From: DASRDE01 sp035938175
Lineage (GTDB): Bacteria > Vulcanimicrobiota > Vulcanimicrobiia > Vulcanimicrobiales > Vulcanimicrobiaceae
Direction of reading: 5' to 3'
Length of the DNA: 64,000 bases
Assembly (NCBI GenBank): GCA_035938175.1
Contig: DASZHD010000020.1
Coordinates: forward strand, 1 to 64,000
Shown: piece after piece, positions 51,728 through 61,300 of the stretch
How positions within the stretch are numbered: position 1 is the first letter of the stretch
Layout: each line of letters opens with the position of its first letter
Notes under the pieces: generated by a model
Seen by the model: the letters and a program-made list of their open reading frames with translations, nothing else
Databases searched by the model: none
Told to the model about the DNA's origin: nothing
Translations under genes and position numbers: made by a program

Positions 51728-52393
51728 TTAGCGCACTGTAATCGGGAAAGTTGTCGACACGGCATCGCCGCGGGTGTTTCGAGCGATAAGCCGCACGGTG
51801 TATGTCTTCTTTAAAAAGAACGGTACGAACGGGACGCGGTAACGCAGCGTAAACCGTCCGGCACCGGTTTTCAGCAGATTCGAAGAATACCCGCCGATTC
51901 TCGCCTCCACACTCGCAACGTTCGTCGACGTCTCTACGTTTCCGGAAACCGTCTCGCCGCTGTGCACGACGCCCGAACTGATCGACATGCTGATGATCTG
52001 CGGCGCGGCGTTGGGCGCCTCGATCACGGGCGGCGGCGGCGCAACGTACGCGGGCTTTATCCTCGCTGCTACGTCGGGAATCGACGTTGCACTGCCGGCG
52101 AGTGGAACGGTCGTGGGTACCGCGACGGTTGCCGACCCGGCTCCGTTCCGTGCGGCGCCTGCTCCTGACCCGGGTTTGTCGACGACGAACACCTCCGGTC
52201 CCGGCGACGGGCTCGTCGGCGGATGCGCAACGGCTCGGCCGGGGTTCGGCGACGAGGCGGGAGCGGCGGTCAGGGCGGTAACCGGCGGCGGACCGCTTCG
52301 GCTCGAAAGCTTGGCGTAGACCTCATACGCTGCAACTGCGCAAACGAGCACGAGCAGACCGGCCGGCACGACGAAATTTCGGGGACTGGCCAT
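51728..52393 (-). CDS. Membrane-anchored protein with Ig-like domain (paralog 2)
   Basis: This 221-residue protein has an N-terminal membrane anchor (FVVPAGLLVLVCAVAAYEVY), a long Pro/Ala/Ser-rich linker (about 33-125) and a C-terminal beta-sandwich domain with VHSGETVSGNVETSTNVASV and VPFFLKKTYTVRLIARN. The domain parallels that of the adjacent lipoprotein, so the pair arose by duplication with different anchors. The linker length suggests a wall- or periplasm-spanning stalk. Function unknown. Confidence 0.68.
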   Translation of the reverse strand: MASPRNFVVPAGLLVLVCAVAAYEVYAKLSSRSGPPPVTALTAAPASSPNPGRAVAHPPTSPSPGPEVFVVDKPGSGAGAARNGAGSATVAVPTTVPLAGSATSIPDVAARIKPAYVAPPPPVIEAPNAAPQIISMSISSGVVHSGETVSGNVETSTNVASVEARIGGYSSNLLKTGAGRFTLRYRVPFVPFFLKKTYTVRLIARNTRGDAVSTTFPITVR

Positions 52394-52476
52394 TCTAAAG
52401 TACGTACAAGTGCCGGACGTGCGGCGGCGTTCCCTTCCCGAAGGCCAGCCGCTCGATGTGCGGCGAACGTGGCCGC

Positions 52477-53421
52477 ATGCCGGTAACGCTCAGCATCGTC
52501 GTACCGCTCTACAACGAGGAAGGCAACGTCGCGCCATTGGTGGAGCGCGTCATAGGAATACTCGAGCGGTTGCCCGGGAGACCGACGCACGAAATCGTGC
52601 TCGTCAACGACGGCAGCCGGGACGGAACGCTCGAAGCGATCCACGAGCAGATGCAGCGGCATCATAATATCGTGCTGGTAAATCTCGCGCGAAACTTCGG
52701 GCATCAGCTCGCAGCCACCGCGGGTCTGGACGTGGCGCAAGGCGATGCGGTCGTCTTGATGGACGGCGACTTGCAAGATCCGCCCGAACTCATCGAGCAA
52801 TTCATGGAGCGCTGGCGCGACGGATACGACGTCGTGTACGCCGTGCGCCGTTCGCGAAAAGGCGAAAGCCGGTTCAAGATCATGACGGCGCGGCTTTTCT
52901 ACCGCATCATCAAGCGCCTGACCAACGTGTCGATTCCGGTGGACACGGGCGATTTCCGGCTCATGAGCCGCCGCGTCGTCGACACGCTGAAGAAAGCGCG
53001 CGAGCGTCACCGCTTTTTGCGCGGAATGGTCAGCTGGGTCGGCTTTTCGCAAACCGGCGTCGAGTACGACCGCGACGAGCGGCATTCGGGGACGACAAAG
53101 TATCCGCTGCGCAAAATGCTGACGTTCGCGATCGACGGAATTACGTCGTTCTCGGATGCACCGCTGCGGTTTGCCTCGTATCTCGGGTTCACGGTCAGTA
53201 CGGCCGCGTTCATCTACGCACTCATCATCATTCTTTTCAAAGCGTTTCGTTGGGGGACGCCCGAGTACGCGCGCGGCTGGGCCTCGACGATGGTCGCGAT
53301 CCTGTTTCTGGGCGGCGTTCAGCTGATCGGTATCGGAATTTTGGGCGAGTACATCGGGCGCATCAACGACGAAGTGAAAGGACGTCCCCTCTATATCATT
53401 GCGGATATCGAGCGGTCATAA
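52477..53421 (+). CDS. Glycosyltransferase family 2, GtrB/DPM-like with two C-terminal membrane segments
   Basis: The 314-residue product has a GT2 domain (LSIVVPLYNEEGNVAPLV, VLVNDGSRDGT, NFGHQLAATAGLD, LMDGDLQDPPELI) and two C-terminal hydrophobic segments (about 228-250 and 262-285). This is the GtrB/ArnC type, which makes undecaprenyl-phosphate sugars for GT-C enzymes. I chose the ATG at 52477 (MPVTLSIVV) over a GTG at 52456. It converges on deoA with a 26-bp overlap. Confidence 0.9.
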   Translation: MPVTLSIVVPLYNEEGNVAPLVERVIGILERLPGRPTHEIVLVNDGSRDGTLEAIHEQMQRHHNIVLVNLARNFGHQLAATAGLDVAQGDAVVLMDGDLQDPPELIEQFMERWRDGYDVVYAVRRSRKGESRFKIMTARLFYRIIKRLTNVSIPVDTGDFRLMSRRVVDTLKKARERHRFLRGMVSWVGFSQTGVEYDRDERHSGTTKYPLRKMLTFAIDGITSFSDAPLRFASYLGFTVSTAAFIYALIIILFKAFRWGTPEYARGWASTMVAILFLGGVQLIGIGILGEYIGRINDEVKGRPLYIIADIERS

Positions 53422-54664
53422 CGTCGTAGATCAGCGGCGGCGGCATTGCGGGATCCGGAGTGATGCGGAATGTCGCGCTCAATGCGCGAGCTTCCGCACG
53501 CGCCTTTCCGAATGCTTGGACTAGCGGATCGCCCTTGCGAACGTAATCGCCAATCTGCACGTGGACCCGCAATCCCGCGAGCGGATCGTTTTGGCTCAGC
53601 CGGCGCCCCACGTGTCCGAGCTCTACCACGTCGATGGCGTCGACATAGCCCTCTTCCGTTGAGATCACGGCGAACGGTTCACCGGTCGTCATTCGCTCCA
53701 TCGCGGCGACGTCGCCGCCCTGCGCCGCGATCATTTCGATAAATTTTCGATACCCGCTGCCGTCGCGTAGCGCGCGTTCTACACGATCCGCCGCATCGTC
53801 TTTGCCGCTTTGTTCGACGAGCGCGGCCGCGATGGCCAGGATCAATTCCCGCGCTCGCCCTTCTCCGCCGTCGCGCAACACGTCGCGCGCTTCGATCAGT
53901 TCGATTCCGGATCCGATGCAGCGTCCTAACGGTTGGTGCATGTCGGTAACGAACGCGGTCGCGCGCTTTCCGAAACTCGCGGAGATTTGCACGAGCCATC
54001 GCGCCAGTTCCAATGCCGCGCCGGATTCAGGCACGAACGCCGCCGCGCCGGTCTTCACGTCGAACACGAACGCATGCGCACCGCCGGCAATTTTCTTTGA
54101 AAGGATCGACGACGCGATCAAGCCGAGCGACGGTATCGTAGCGGTGTGGTCGCGCAGGTGGTAGAGCCGTTTGTCCGCGGGAGCGAGCGCCTGCGTTTGA
54201 GCCGCGATCGCGCAACCCACGGTACGGACGATTTGTTCGAAACGCTGCATCGCGAGCTGCGACGTAAAGCCCGGTACGGCTTCCAGTTTGTCGATGGTGC
54301 CGCCGGTGTGCCCCAAAGCGCGGCCGGAAAGTTTTGCCACGCGCGCACCGCATGCCGCTGCGGTCGGAATTGCGGCAAGCGATACGATGTCGCTGACCCC
54401 GCCCGTGCTATGTTTGTCGACTACGGTCCCCTCGGAGGGGTCGAACGCGAGCACTTCGCCGCTGCGCACCATGGCATCCGTCAGGGCATGCGCCTCGTCG
54501 AACGACATCCCGCGGACGACGCATGCCATGCAAAGCGCCGCCATTTGCGCGTCGTCCACGCTGGAATCCATGAACCCGTCAACGACCGCATGCCATTGCT
54601 CGGACGTCAATTCACCGCCTTCGCGCTTACGCTCGATACACCGGCGCATGGCGTGATCGTTCAT
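53396..54664 (-). CDS. deoA: Pyrimidine-nucleoside phosphorylase/thymidine phosphorylase
   Basis: This 422-residue phosphorylase splits thymidine, deoxyuridine or uridine into base and pentose-1-phosphate. It has DKHSTGGVSD (the phosphate-binding motif), LSGRALGHTGGTIDKLEA and VFDVKTGAAAF, and the C-terminal beta domain. The DeoB enzyme encoded 6 kb away on the same strand consumes its pentose-1-phosphate. The start is an ATG, divergent from the O-antigen ligase gene by 41 bp. Confidence 0.93.
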   Translation of the reverse strand: MNDHAMRRCIERKREGGELTSEQWHAVVDGFMDSSVDDAQMAALCMACVVRGMSFDEAHALTDAMVRSGEVLAFDPSEGTVVDKHSTGGVSDIVSLAAIPTAAACGARVAKLSGRALGHTGGTIDKLEAVPGFTSQLAMQRFEQIVRTVGCAIAAQTQALAPADKRLYHLRDHTATIPSLGLIASSILSKKIAGGAHAFVFDVKTGAAAFVPESGAALELARWLVQISASFGKRATAFVTDMHQPLGRCIGSGIELIEARDVLRDGGEGRARELILAIAAALVEQSGKDDAADRVERALRDGSGYRKFIEMIAAQGGDVAAMERMTTGEPFAVISTEEGYVDAIDVVELGHVGRRLSQNDPLAGLRVHVQIGDYVRKGDPLVQAFGKARAEARALSATFRITPDPAMPPPLIYDVMTARYPQ

Positions 54665-54705
54665 CGCAGCCCGGGTTTCGAGGCCGTTGCGGCGAAGCCC
54701 GCCGC

Positions 54706-56055
54706 GTGTTGTTCGGACATCCGGTCGTTCACGTTGCGCCCATCGTCTATCCGCCGGTAGATCCGATCGCTCTCATCGTCTACGTCCTGCTGCTCACCGT
54801 TGTTGCTCTGCTGACCATGCAGCGCCCGGCGTACGGGCTTTGCGCGCTGATCCTCACGGAACCGTTTGCGTTCTATCACGCGGCCTTCGCGACGACGCTG
54901 ACGCTTCCGAAAATCGCCGTCCTCGGCGTCCTTTTGGGATTATGGACGCACCCGAACGCGTTCGCGACGCTTGCAACGCGCGCTTCCTGGCGCATTCTGA
55001 CCGCCGGGCTGCTCGTGCTTGCGGCGACGCTTCTATCCTACGCGCACGCTCTGCATCATGCGCCCGTGATTCGCGAATCCTTGAAAATCGTAGAGTATCT
55101 CTTGCTGTTTTGCGCGGTCACGGCTGCGTATCGTCTTGACCCGGACCGCAGACTAGTACGAACCGCGTTCGTCTGCGCAGCACTTTTGGTATCGTTGCTC
55201 GCGCTCGGCGAAGAACTGACCGGGGCACCTTCAGGCCTCTGGATCAACGGCCACGTCGTACCGCGGATTGCCGGTCCGCTGGAAGGCCCCAATCAGCTCG
55301 CCGGATACCTCGACGTCGCGCTGCCCGTGACGATGGCGCTTGCGATGTGGCAGCCGGGAACGCTCACATGGATCGCGCTGTTCTTCATTTCTTTCGCGGA
55401 TTTCTTGACGTTTTCGCGTGGGGGCCTGATCGGCGGGAGCGTCGCTGCGGCAATCGTGCTGTACGTCGTACGGCGGAACGTCTGGATCACGCTGCGTCCG
55501 CTGATCGCCGGCGTCCTCGCCGGAATCTTGGTCGATACGGCGTGGGCGCTGCAACTGCACCTTGGCGGAGCGCGCGGCGCGGTCGCCGCGTTCCGGCTCG
55601 ATTTGGAAGACACGGAGTCATCCTACGGCGGCGGGGTCGGTACGCGCTCGGAACTGTGGCACGCGGCAATAACGCTGTGGAAAAGTCACAAGATTTTCGG
55701 TATCGGTGCCGGAAACTTCGAACTCGAAATTCCGCTGACCGGATTGCACGGCGTAAAAACGCACGCCAACAGTTTGTATCTGCAGGCGCTCGTGGAGGGC
55801 GGAATACCGCTGTTCGCCGCCACGTTATGGCTGACGTACGTTTCGATCGCCACGTTTATACGCGACCGCCTGGAATCGCCGTTTGTCGCCGGCGCGATGG
55901 CCGCAAGCGCCGCGCTGATGCTGCATCAAATCATCGATTTCTTGACCTTCTTTCCGAAAGTCGGCGGTGAATGGTGGATCGTGCTCAGTTTGGCGTGCGC
56001 CGAACTCGCCATCGCGGCGCGCGTTCCGCAAACCGGACGTTACGCGTGCGCTTGA
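54706..56055 (+). CDS. O-antigen ligase-like membrane protein (Wzy_C family)
   Basis: This 449-residue protein has about 12 membrane segments and the O-antigen ligase/polymerase core: ADFLTFSRGGLIGGSVAAAI, then THANSLYLQALVEGGIPLFA. Such enzymes polymerise or attach lipid-linked oligosaccharides on the periplasmic side. It starts at a GTG and overlaps the next gene by 10 bp. Whether it is a ligase (WaaL) or polymerase (Wzy) cannot be decided from sequence. Confidence 0.85.
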   Translation: MLFGHPVVHVAPIVYPPVDPIALIVYVLLLTVVALLTMQRPAYGLCALILTEPFAFYHAAFATTLTLPKIAVLGVLLGLWTHPNAFATLATRASWRILTAGLLVLAATLLSYAHALHHAPVIRESLKIVEYLLLFCAVTAAYRLDPDRRLVRTAFVCAALLVSLLALGEELTGAPSGLWINGHVVPRIAGPLEGPNQLAGYLDVALPVTMALAMWQPGTLTWIALFFISFADFLTFSRGGLIGGSVAAAIVLYVVRRNVWITLRPLIAGVLAGILVDTAWALQLHLGGARGAVAAFRLDLEDTESSYGGGVGTRSELWHAAITLWKSHKIFGIGAGNFELEIPLTGLHGVKTHANSLYLQALVEGGIPLFAATLWLTYVSIATFIRDRLESPFVAGAMAASAALMLHQIIDFLTFFPKVGGEWWIVLSLACAELAIAARVPQTGRYACA

Positions 56056-57452
56056 GTCTGCTGATCCCAATCGCGTTTCTGGCGGGAAGCGCCGCCGCGC
56101 GCCTTGCGTTATTGCATCATCCGTCGTCCATCGCACCGGATCTCGCGCAACCGCTGCCCGTCGTGACGTATTGGAAGACGTTCGGCGGCACGATGGCGTT
56201 CACGTTATTCGGCGCGCTGGCAATCGCAACGATCGCCTACGTCGCGGTTTTGCGCCGCGTCGACGCCACTCCGCGGCGCGGCGCGCGTGCGGCGATGGTG
56301 TACAGTGCGCTTGCGTGTGCGGCCGCGCTGACGTTTCCCGTCGTGTTTTCGAGCGACGTTTATGCGTACGCCGGATACGGCGACCTGGCACTTCACGGCA
56401 CTAGTCCATACGCGCACGTGCGCGTGACCGCGAGCGATCCGCTGCTTGCCGCAATGATTTGGCAGTGGGGCAATCCGCCGCCGATGTGCGTGTATGGGCC
56501 TGCATTCGTGTGGCTTGCGCAACTTGTCGTGGCGACATTGCTCCCACTAGGCGCCGCGGCGCCGCTGTGGGCGCTGCGCGTTATCGCTTGCGCGTCGCTC
56601 GTATCATGCGCGCCTTTGGCTTATGCCGCTTTCGATCGTTTCGGCGAACGCACGCGTGCCGCGGCGGCGGCGGGCATCGCGCTGAATCCGTTAGCCGTTT
56701 GGAACGCCGCGGCCGGGCACAATGACGCGCTCGCACTGGCGGCGGTCCTCGGCGGGTTCGTGCTGGCGAGTCGCGTGCGCATCGCTGCCGGCGCGGCTGC
56801 GGTCGCATTGAGTACGCTCATCAAAGCGCCCGCATTGCTGGCCTGCGCCGGAATGCTGGTTGCGGCATGGCCGGACCGTGCACGGTTCAACAAGACGTCG
56901 ACCGGCGCGGTTTGCGGCATACTGATAGCGGTTGCGCTCTGCGCGCCGTTGACGCTGGGCGTGCACGCGCATTTGGCGCCCGAAGGAAAATACGCGCCGC
57001 AATTTTCTCCGCAGTACGTTTTGGCGACGGTATTTCCGGTGTGGATCGCAGCCGCGATCGTCGCGATAGCCGCAGGGGTGTTGATTATCGCCGGTGTGAT
57101 GCGATTGGCCGCCAATCAGCGCTCCGGCGCGCTGTGCGCCGCGCTCGCGATCTGGATCGCGATACCGAATCCGTACCCATGGTACGCGCTTTGGCTTTTG
57201 CCCGTCGCGTTTCTCGCGTGGGACAGTCTGCCCGCGTGGGCGATCGTCGCAACGTCGCTAACGATCGCGCTGCGCTTCTACCCGGAAGCAACGTGGGCGA
57301 ATTTCCCAACGGTGCCGGCGATTACGTTAACCCTGCTGATGTTCGCGATCCCGATAGCGTTCCTCATCGCGTACACGCGGGATCTTGCACGTCCTGACCG
57401 CCGGGAAATCCATACGACGGCGCCTGACTTTGCGCAGCTCCGTTCTCCGTGA
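56046..57452 (+). CDS. GT87-like polyprenyl-phosphate mannosyltransferase membrane protein
   Basis: The 468-residue product has about 11 membrane segments and the periplasmic motif VVFSSDVYAYAGYGDLALHG early in the protein, followed by WNAAAGHNDALALAAVL and IPNPYPWYALWLLP. These match the alpha-mannosyltransferase MptA/B and DUF2029 group, which use polyprenyl-phosphate-mannose. The GTG at 56046 is used; a TTG at 56052 is close. It is coupled to the O-antigen ligase gene and converges with a small gene. Confidence 0.82.
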   Translation: MRLSLLIPIAFLAGSAAARLALLHHPSSIAPDLAQPLPVVTYWKTFGGTMAFTLFGALAIATIAYVAVLRRVDATPRRGARAAMVYSALACAAALTFPVVFSSDVYAYAGYGDLALHGTSPYAHVRVTASDPLLAAMIWQWGNPPPMCVYGPAFVWLAQLVVATLLPLGAAAPLWALRVIACASLVSCAPLAYAAFDRFGERTRAAAAAGIALNPLAVWNAAAGHNDALALAAVLGGFVLASRVRIAAGAAAVALSTLIKAPALLACAGMLVAAWPDRARFNKTSTGAVCGILIAVALCAPLTLGVHAHLAPEGKYAPQFSPQYVLATVFPVWIAAAIVAIAAGVLIIAGVMRLAANQRSGALCAALAIWIAIPNPYPWYALWLLPVAFLAWDSLPAWAIVATSLTIALRFYPEATWANFPTVPAITLTLLMFAIPIAFLIAYTRDLARPDRREIHTTAPDFAQLRSP

Positions 57453-57789
57453 CGGTATCGTAGGCGCGCTCTTCGCGAGTAACCTCGGAATTTTCATCCG
57501 CCGTCAGGGTGCGTATGGCGCGTGCGAGCTGCGCGCGTGCCTGCGTTGCCGTCGCTCCGTTTGCCGTCACCTTGCCGCCCGACGAACGCGCAACGCGCGA
57601 GGCGATGAGCTGATGTCCGCGGACGTGATCCAATACGCCGGTTTCGACGGTCACGATCAACGCGCGCTGCACTTCACGAACGTGAAACGAAAGCACTGCC
57701 GACGCACGGTACTTGCCGTCGACTCGCACGACTCGCGCTGGCGTCGCGATCGGAACGAGATCGTAAACGGGGTGGATGTTGCACGGCAT
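57364..57789 (-). CDS. Small protein of unknown function
   Basis: The product has about 141 residues from the ATG at 57787-57789 (MPCNIHPVYDLVPI). A longer frame starting at 57810 uses an ATG that lies at the T tract of the upstream terminator, so it is less likely. I see no domain. The middle looks beta-rich (ARVVRVDGKYRASAVLSF), and the rest is helical and charged. The 3' end overlaps the mannosyltransferase gene by 89 bp on the opposite strand, which weakens the case for the full length. Confidence 0.42.
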   Translation of the reverse strand: MPCNIHPVYDLVPIATPARVVRVDGKYRASAVLSFHVREVQRALIVTVETGVLDHVRGHQLIASRVARSSGGKVTANGATATQARAQLARAIRTLTADENSEVTREERAYDTVTENGAAQSQAPSYGFPGGQDVQDPACTR

Positions 57790-57801
57790 CTGCGCGGCGG
57801 C

Positions 57802-57833
57802 AAAAAACATGAGGGTGCGATGTTCGCACCCTC
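57802..57833 (-). terminator. Rho-independent terminator after the Hsp20 gene
   Basis: On the minus strand GAGGGTGCGA (57824-57833) and TCGCACCCTC (57811-57820) form a 10-bp perfect stem with an ACA loop. ATG and then TTTTTT (57802-57807) follow. It lies 26 bp after the Hsp20 stop codon. Confidence 0.85.
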
Positions 57834-57859
57834 AACGTGATTTGGCCTTCGCTTGCGGA

Positions 57860-58237
57860 TCAGGAGACCGTGATTTGAATCTTTTTCGGCTGCGCCTTAG
57901 GCAGCAGCGGCAGCGTAAGGGTCAGCATCCCGTGCTCGACCTTAGCTCCGATGTGCTCTTCGTCGACGTCGTCCGGCAACGTAAAGGTGCGCGTAAACGA
58001 GCGCTTCTCGTTCTTGCCGCTCACCGAAAGCAGCCCGTCTTCGAGTCGAACGTCGATCTCGTCGGGTTTGAATCCGGCGACGGCGACCTCGACGGAGTAG
58101 CCGTTGTCCGTGCGGCTGATCTCAACGCCGGTCGAAAGATTTCGCAGCGCGTCAAAGTTCCACAAGTCTGCGAAAGGCCGTCCGAAAAGGGTCGCGGCTG
58201 CATTTCCCCGCTGTTCGCGGCTCATCAGATTGCTCAT
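57860..58237 (-). CDS. Small heat-shock protein (Hsp20/alpha-crystallin family)
   Basis: This 125-residue Hsp20 has the alpha-crystallin beta-sandwich with VEVAVAGFKPDEIDVRLEDG, LLSVSGKNEKR, FTRTFTLPDDVDEEHI and the closing GMLTLTLPLLPKAQPKKIQI. It is an ATP-independent holdase that binds unfolded proteins. I chose the ATG at 58235-58237 (MSNLMSREQ), with GGAGG about 12 nt upstream; the in-frame TTG at 58261 is less likely. The promoter upstream is sigma-70 type, and a TTAGCACT half-site of the CIRCE type lies nearby. Confidence 0.93.
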   Translation of the reverse strand: MSNLMSREQRGNAAATLFGRPFADLWNFDALRNLSTGVEISRTDNGYSVEVAVAGFKPDEIDVRLEDGLLSVSGKNEKRSFTRTFTLPDDVDEEHIGAKVEHGMLTLTLPLLPKAQPKKIQITVS

Positions 58238-58263
58238 AACCAGTGAAGTCCTCCCAAGCAAAT

Positions 58264-58292
58264 TTCTAGCGCAACTGGCAGTCTACTGTCAA
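58264..58292 (-). promoter_or_regulatory. Predicted Hsp20 promoter with CIRCE-like half-site
   Basis: On the minus strand TTGACA (58287-58292) and CTAGAA (58264-58269) are separated by 17 bp, a good sigma-70 spacing. The bases TTAGCACTG just upstream (about 58293-58301) resemble one arm of the HrcA operator TTAGCACTC-N9-GAGTGCTAA. The second arm is absent, so HrcA control is unproven. Confidence 0.55.
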
Positions 58293-58359
58293 CAGTGCTA
58301 ATCCTGAAAACCCCCGTCTGCCGCACCGGGTTGCGCAGCCGCGCTATCATCGTAGGGCT

Positions 58360-61300
58360 GTGACCACTGCCCAACTCGTGCCGCACGCCGAAGGCCTTGC
58401 CACTCCGCTCATACGGGAGCTCGGCCGGACGGGACGGGTGCTCCCGGACCTGATCGAGCGTCTTCGCCGCGGTGTGGGTGCCTATGCGCTCCACGAAACG
58501 ATTCCGGCGGCGCGGCCGGCCCTAGTGGCGGCCCTCTACCGCGAGCTTGGCGGGCAGTTGTTCGTTTTGCTCCCGACCGCCGACGCCGCCGAGCGGATGT
58601 TCGCGGACCTTCTGTACTACTTGCAGGAGGACGAGCCGCGTTCGGTGCGTCTGATGCGTGCGCGCGATGAAACGGTCGGGGCGATAGAAAGTCCGTCGGA
58701 ACGCAGTGCCCGGATGTCGCTGCTTGCCGACCTGGCCGACGCCAAACCCGGCATCACGCTCGCGACCCTGGGCGCACTCCGGCAATACGTCGTGCCGCGC
58801 GCGCATTTCGCGCAAACGCGTTTTACGATCCGCGTCAACGACGACGCGGGCTGGGAAGCAACGCTCGCGCGCTTGTACGACAGCGGATACCGCCGGTGTG
58901 ACGTGGTCAGCGCGGCGGGTGAATATGCCGTGCGCGGCGGCATCATCGACGTCTTTCCGTCTTCTGCCGATCGTCCGGTACGCGTCGAGTTTTTCGGCGA
59001 CACGGTCGAGGGCATTCGCCCTTTCCATTTGGAAACGCAGCGCAGCGAAGGTGATGTCGACTCCGTCGAAATCGTGCCCTGGACGGAGATTCCGCGCAGC
59101 GGCGAATTTCGCGCTCGCGTTAGCGAGCGTTTCGAAGGCCCCGAGAACGTCGCGCGGGCGCTGCGAGCGTATCTTGAAACGGGCGCCGACGTTCCGGAGC
59201 CGTGGCTTTCGCTGGCGTTCGACGAGCGCGAAACCGTGCTCGAGTACCTGGACGAACACACCGTCGTCGTCATCGACGAACCCGGGATGCTGGCGACGAT
59301 CGAACGCGCGCTGGATGAAGAACGCTCGCGCGAGCAGCAGGTCTTGCTGGCGGGAGTGGATTCCGGTGAGTTGTCGGTCAGCGATTCCGAGATCGGCGAA
59401 GCCCTGCTTGCGGAAGTTTCCGCGCCCTATCCGCATTTGGACGACCTGAAACCGGCGCTCGCGCGCGGAGCGGCGCTGATCTTTCCCGGCGGCATCGAAA
59501 GCGCGCACGCGATCGATTGGGTACCGGCAGTTTCCGAAAGCTTCGTGCTGGAAACGCGCCCGGCCGATCATTTCAACCGGCAAATCGAGCTCTTCACGCA
59601 AGCGCTTCGCGAATGGACCGGCGCCGGTGAAACCGTTGTCCTTGTGACGTCCGGTGCGGGACGCACCAGCGACATCGTCCGCGCCGCCGGACTGGAACCA
59701 GTGCGCGCCGCGACGGGTGCGCGCGTTATGGGACAAGGCCGTATCTACGTCGATCACGGCAACATCGAATCCGGGTTCGGCATACCGGATTTGCGCGTTC
59801 GCGTGTTGGGCGATCGCGAAATCTACGGACAACCGCCCAAACGCGTAAAGATTCGCGCGGTCAAGGAAGGCGTACCGGTTACGCTGGCCGATCTCAAAGT
59901 CGGCGATTACGTCGTTCACGCGGTGCACGGCATCGGCCAATATCTCGGACTGCGGACCGAAACGATTCTCGGCGCGACGCAAGATTATCTCGACCTGCGC
60001 TACGCCGGAACGGATCGCATGCTGGTTCCCGTAACGCAGATGCACCACGTCACCAAGTACAGCGCCGGCGAAGGCGGTACGCCGCGGCTTTCCAAAATGG
60101 GCGGCGCCGACTGGGCGCGCACCAAGTCGCGCGTTTCGGAATCGCTGGCGAAAATTGCCGAAGGTCTCGTCGAACTTTACGCCGAGCGCGAGCTGGCGAA
60201 GGGCCATGCATTCGGTCAGGACACGGCCTGGCAGGGCGAATTGGAGGAGGCGTTTCCGTACGAGGAAACGCCCGATCAGCTCAAAGCGATCGTCGACACG
60301 AAACGCGACATGGAGCGCACGCGGCCGATGGATCGCGTGGTCTGCGGCGACGTCGGCTACGGGAAAACCGAGGTCGCGATCCGCGCCGCGTTCAAAGCGG
60401 TGGCCGACAAAAAACAGGTCGCGATTCTGGTGCCGACGACGCTGCTGGCCGATCAGCATTACCGCAACTTCAGCGCGCGCTTCGCCGGGTTTCCGATTCG
60501 CATCGAAGAGCTCTCGCGCTTCAAGAGCAAGAAAGAACAGCGCGAGATCGTCCGCGATTTGGCCGAAGGCAAAGTCGATATCGTCATCGGCACGCACCGG
60601 CTACTGCAAAAAGACATCGCGTTCGCCGATCTGGGACTGATAATCGTCGACGAAGAGCAGCGGTTCGGCGTCATGCACAAAGAACGGCTGAAGCAGCTGC
60701 GCGCAAGCGTCGACGTGCTGACGCTCTCCGCTACGCCGATTCCGCGCACGCTGCACATGTCGCTCATCGGCGTTCGAGACCTTTCGCTGATTCAAACGGC
60801 ACCCAAAAACCGCATGTCGATCAAGACGGTGGTCGTACCGGCAAGCGACGCCGTCGTTCAGCGCGCCATTACCGCCGAACTGGACCGCGGCGGGCAAGTC
60901 TATTACTTGCATAACCGCGTCGAGTCGATTTACGCGGTCAAGAATGCGCTCCAGCAGCTCGTTCCCCGCGCGCGGGTGGCCGTCGGCCACGGGCAGATGC
61001 ACGAACACGAACTCGAGCCGATCATGCAAGCATTTATCGAGCGTGAAATCGACGTGCTGGTCGCGACGACGATCATCGAGAACGGCATCGATATTCCGAA
61101 CGTCAATACGATCGTGGTGAACGATGCCGATAAGTTCGGTTTGGCCCAGCTGTATCAATTGCGCGGGCGCGTCGGGCGTTCGAACCACCAGGCGTATGCG
61201 TACCTGCTGTATCAGGCGCACAAAGCGCTGACCGAAGATGCCAAGGCGCGGCTCGAAGCCATCCGCGAATTCGCGCATCTCGGCAGCGGTTTACAGATCG

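Noticed and set aside
58522..60597. 691-residue minus-strand frame opposite mfd
   Set aside because: Antisense shadow of a clear Mfd gene; composition is Arg/Asp/Ala-rich and has no motif.
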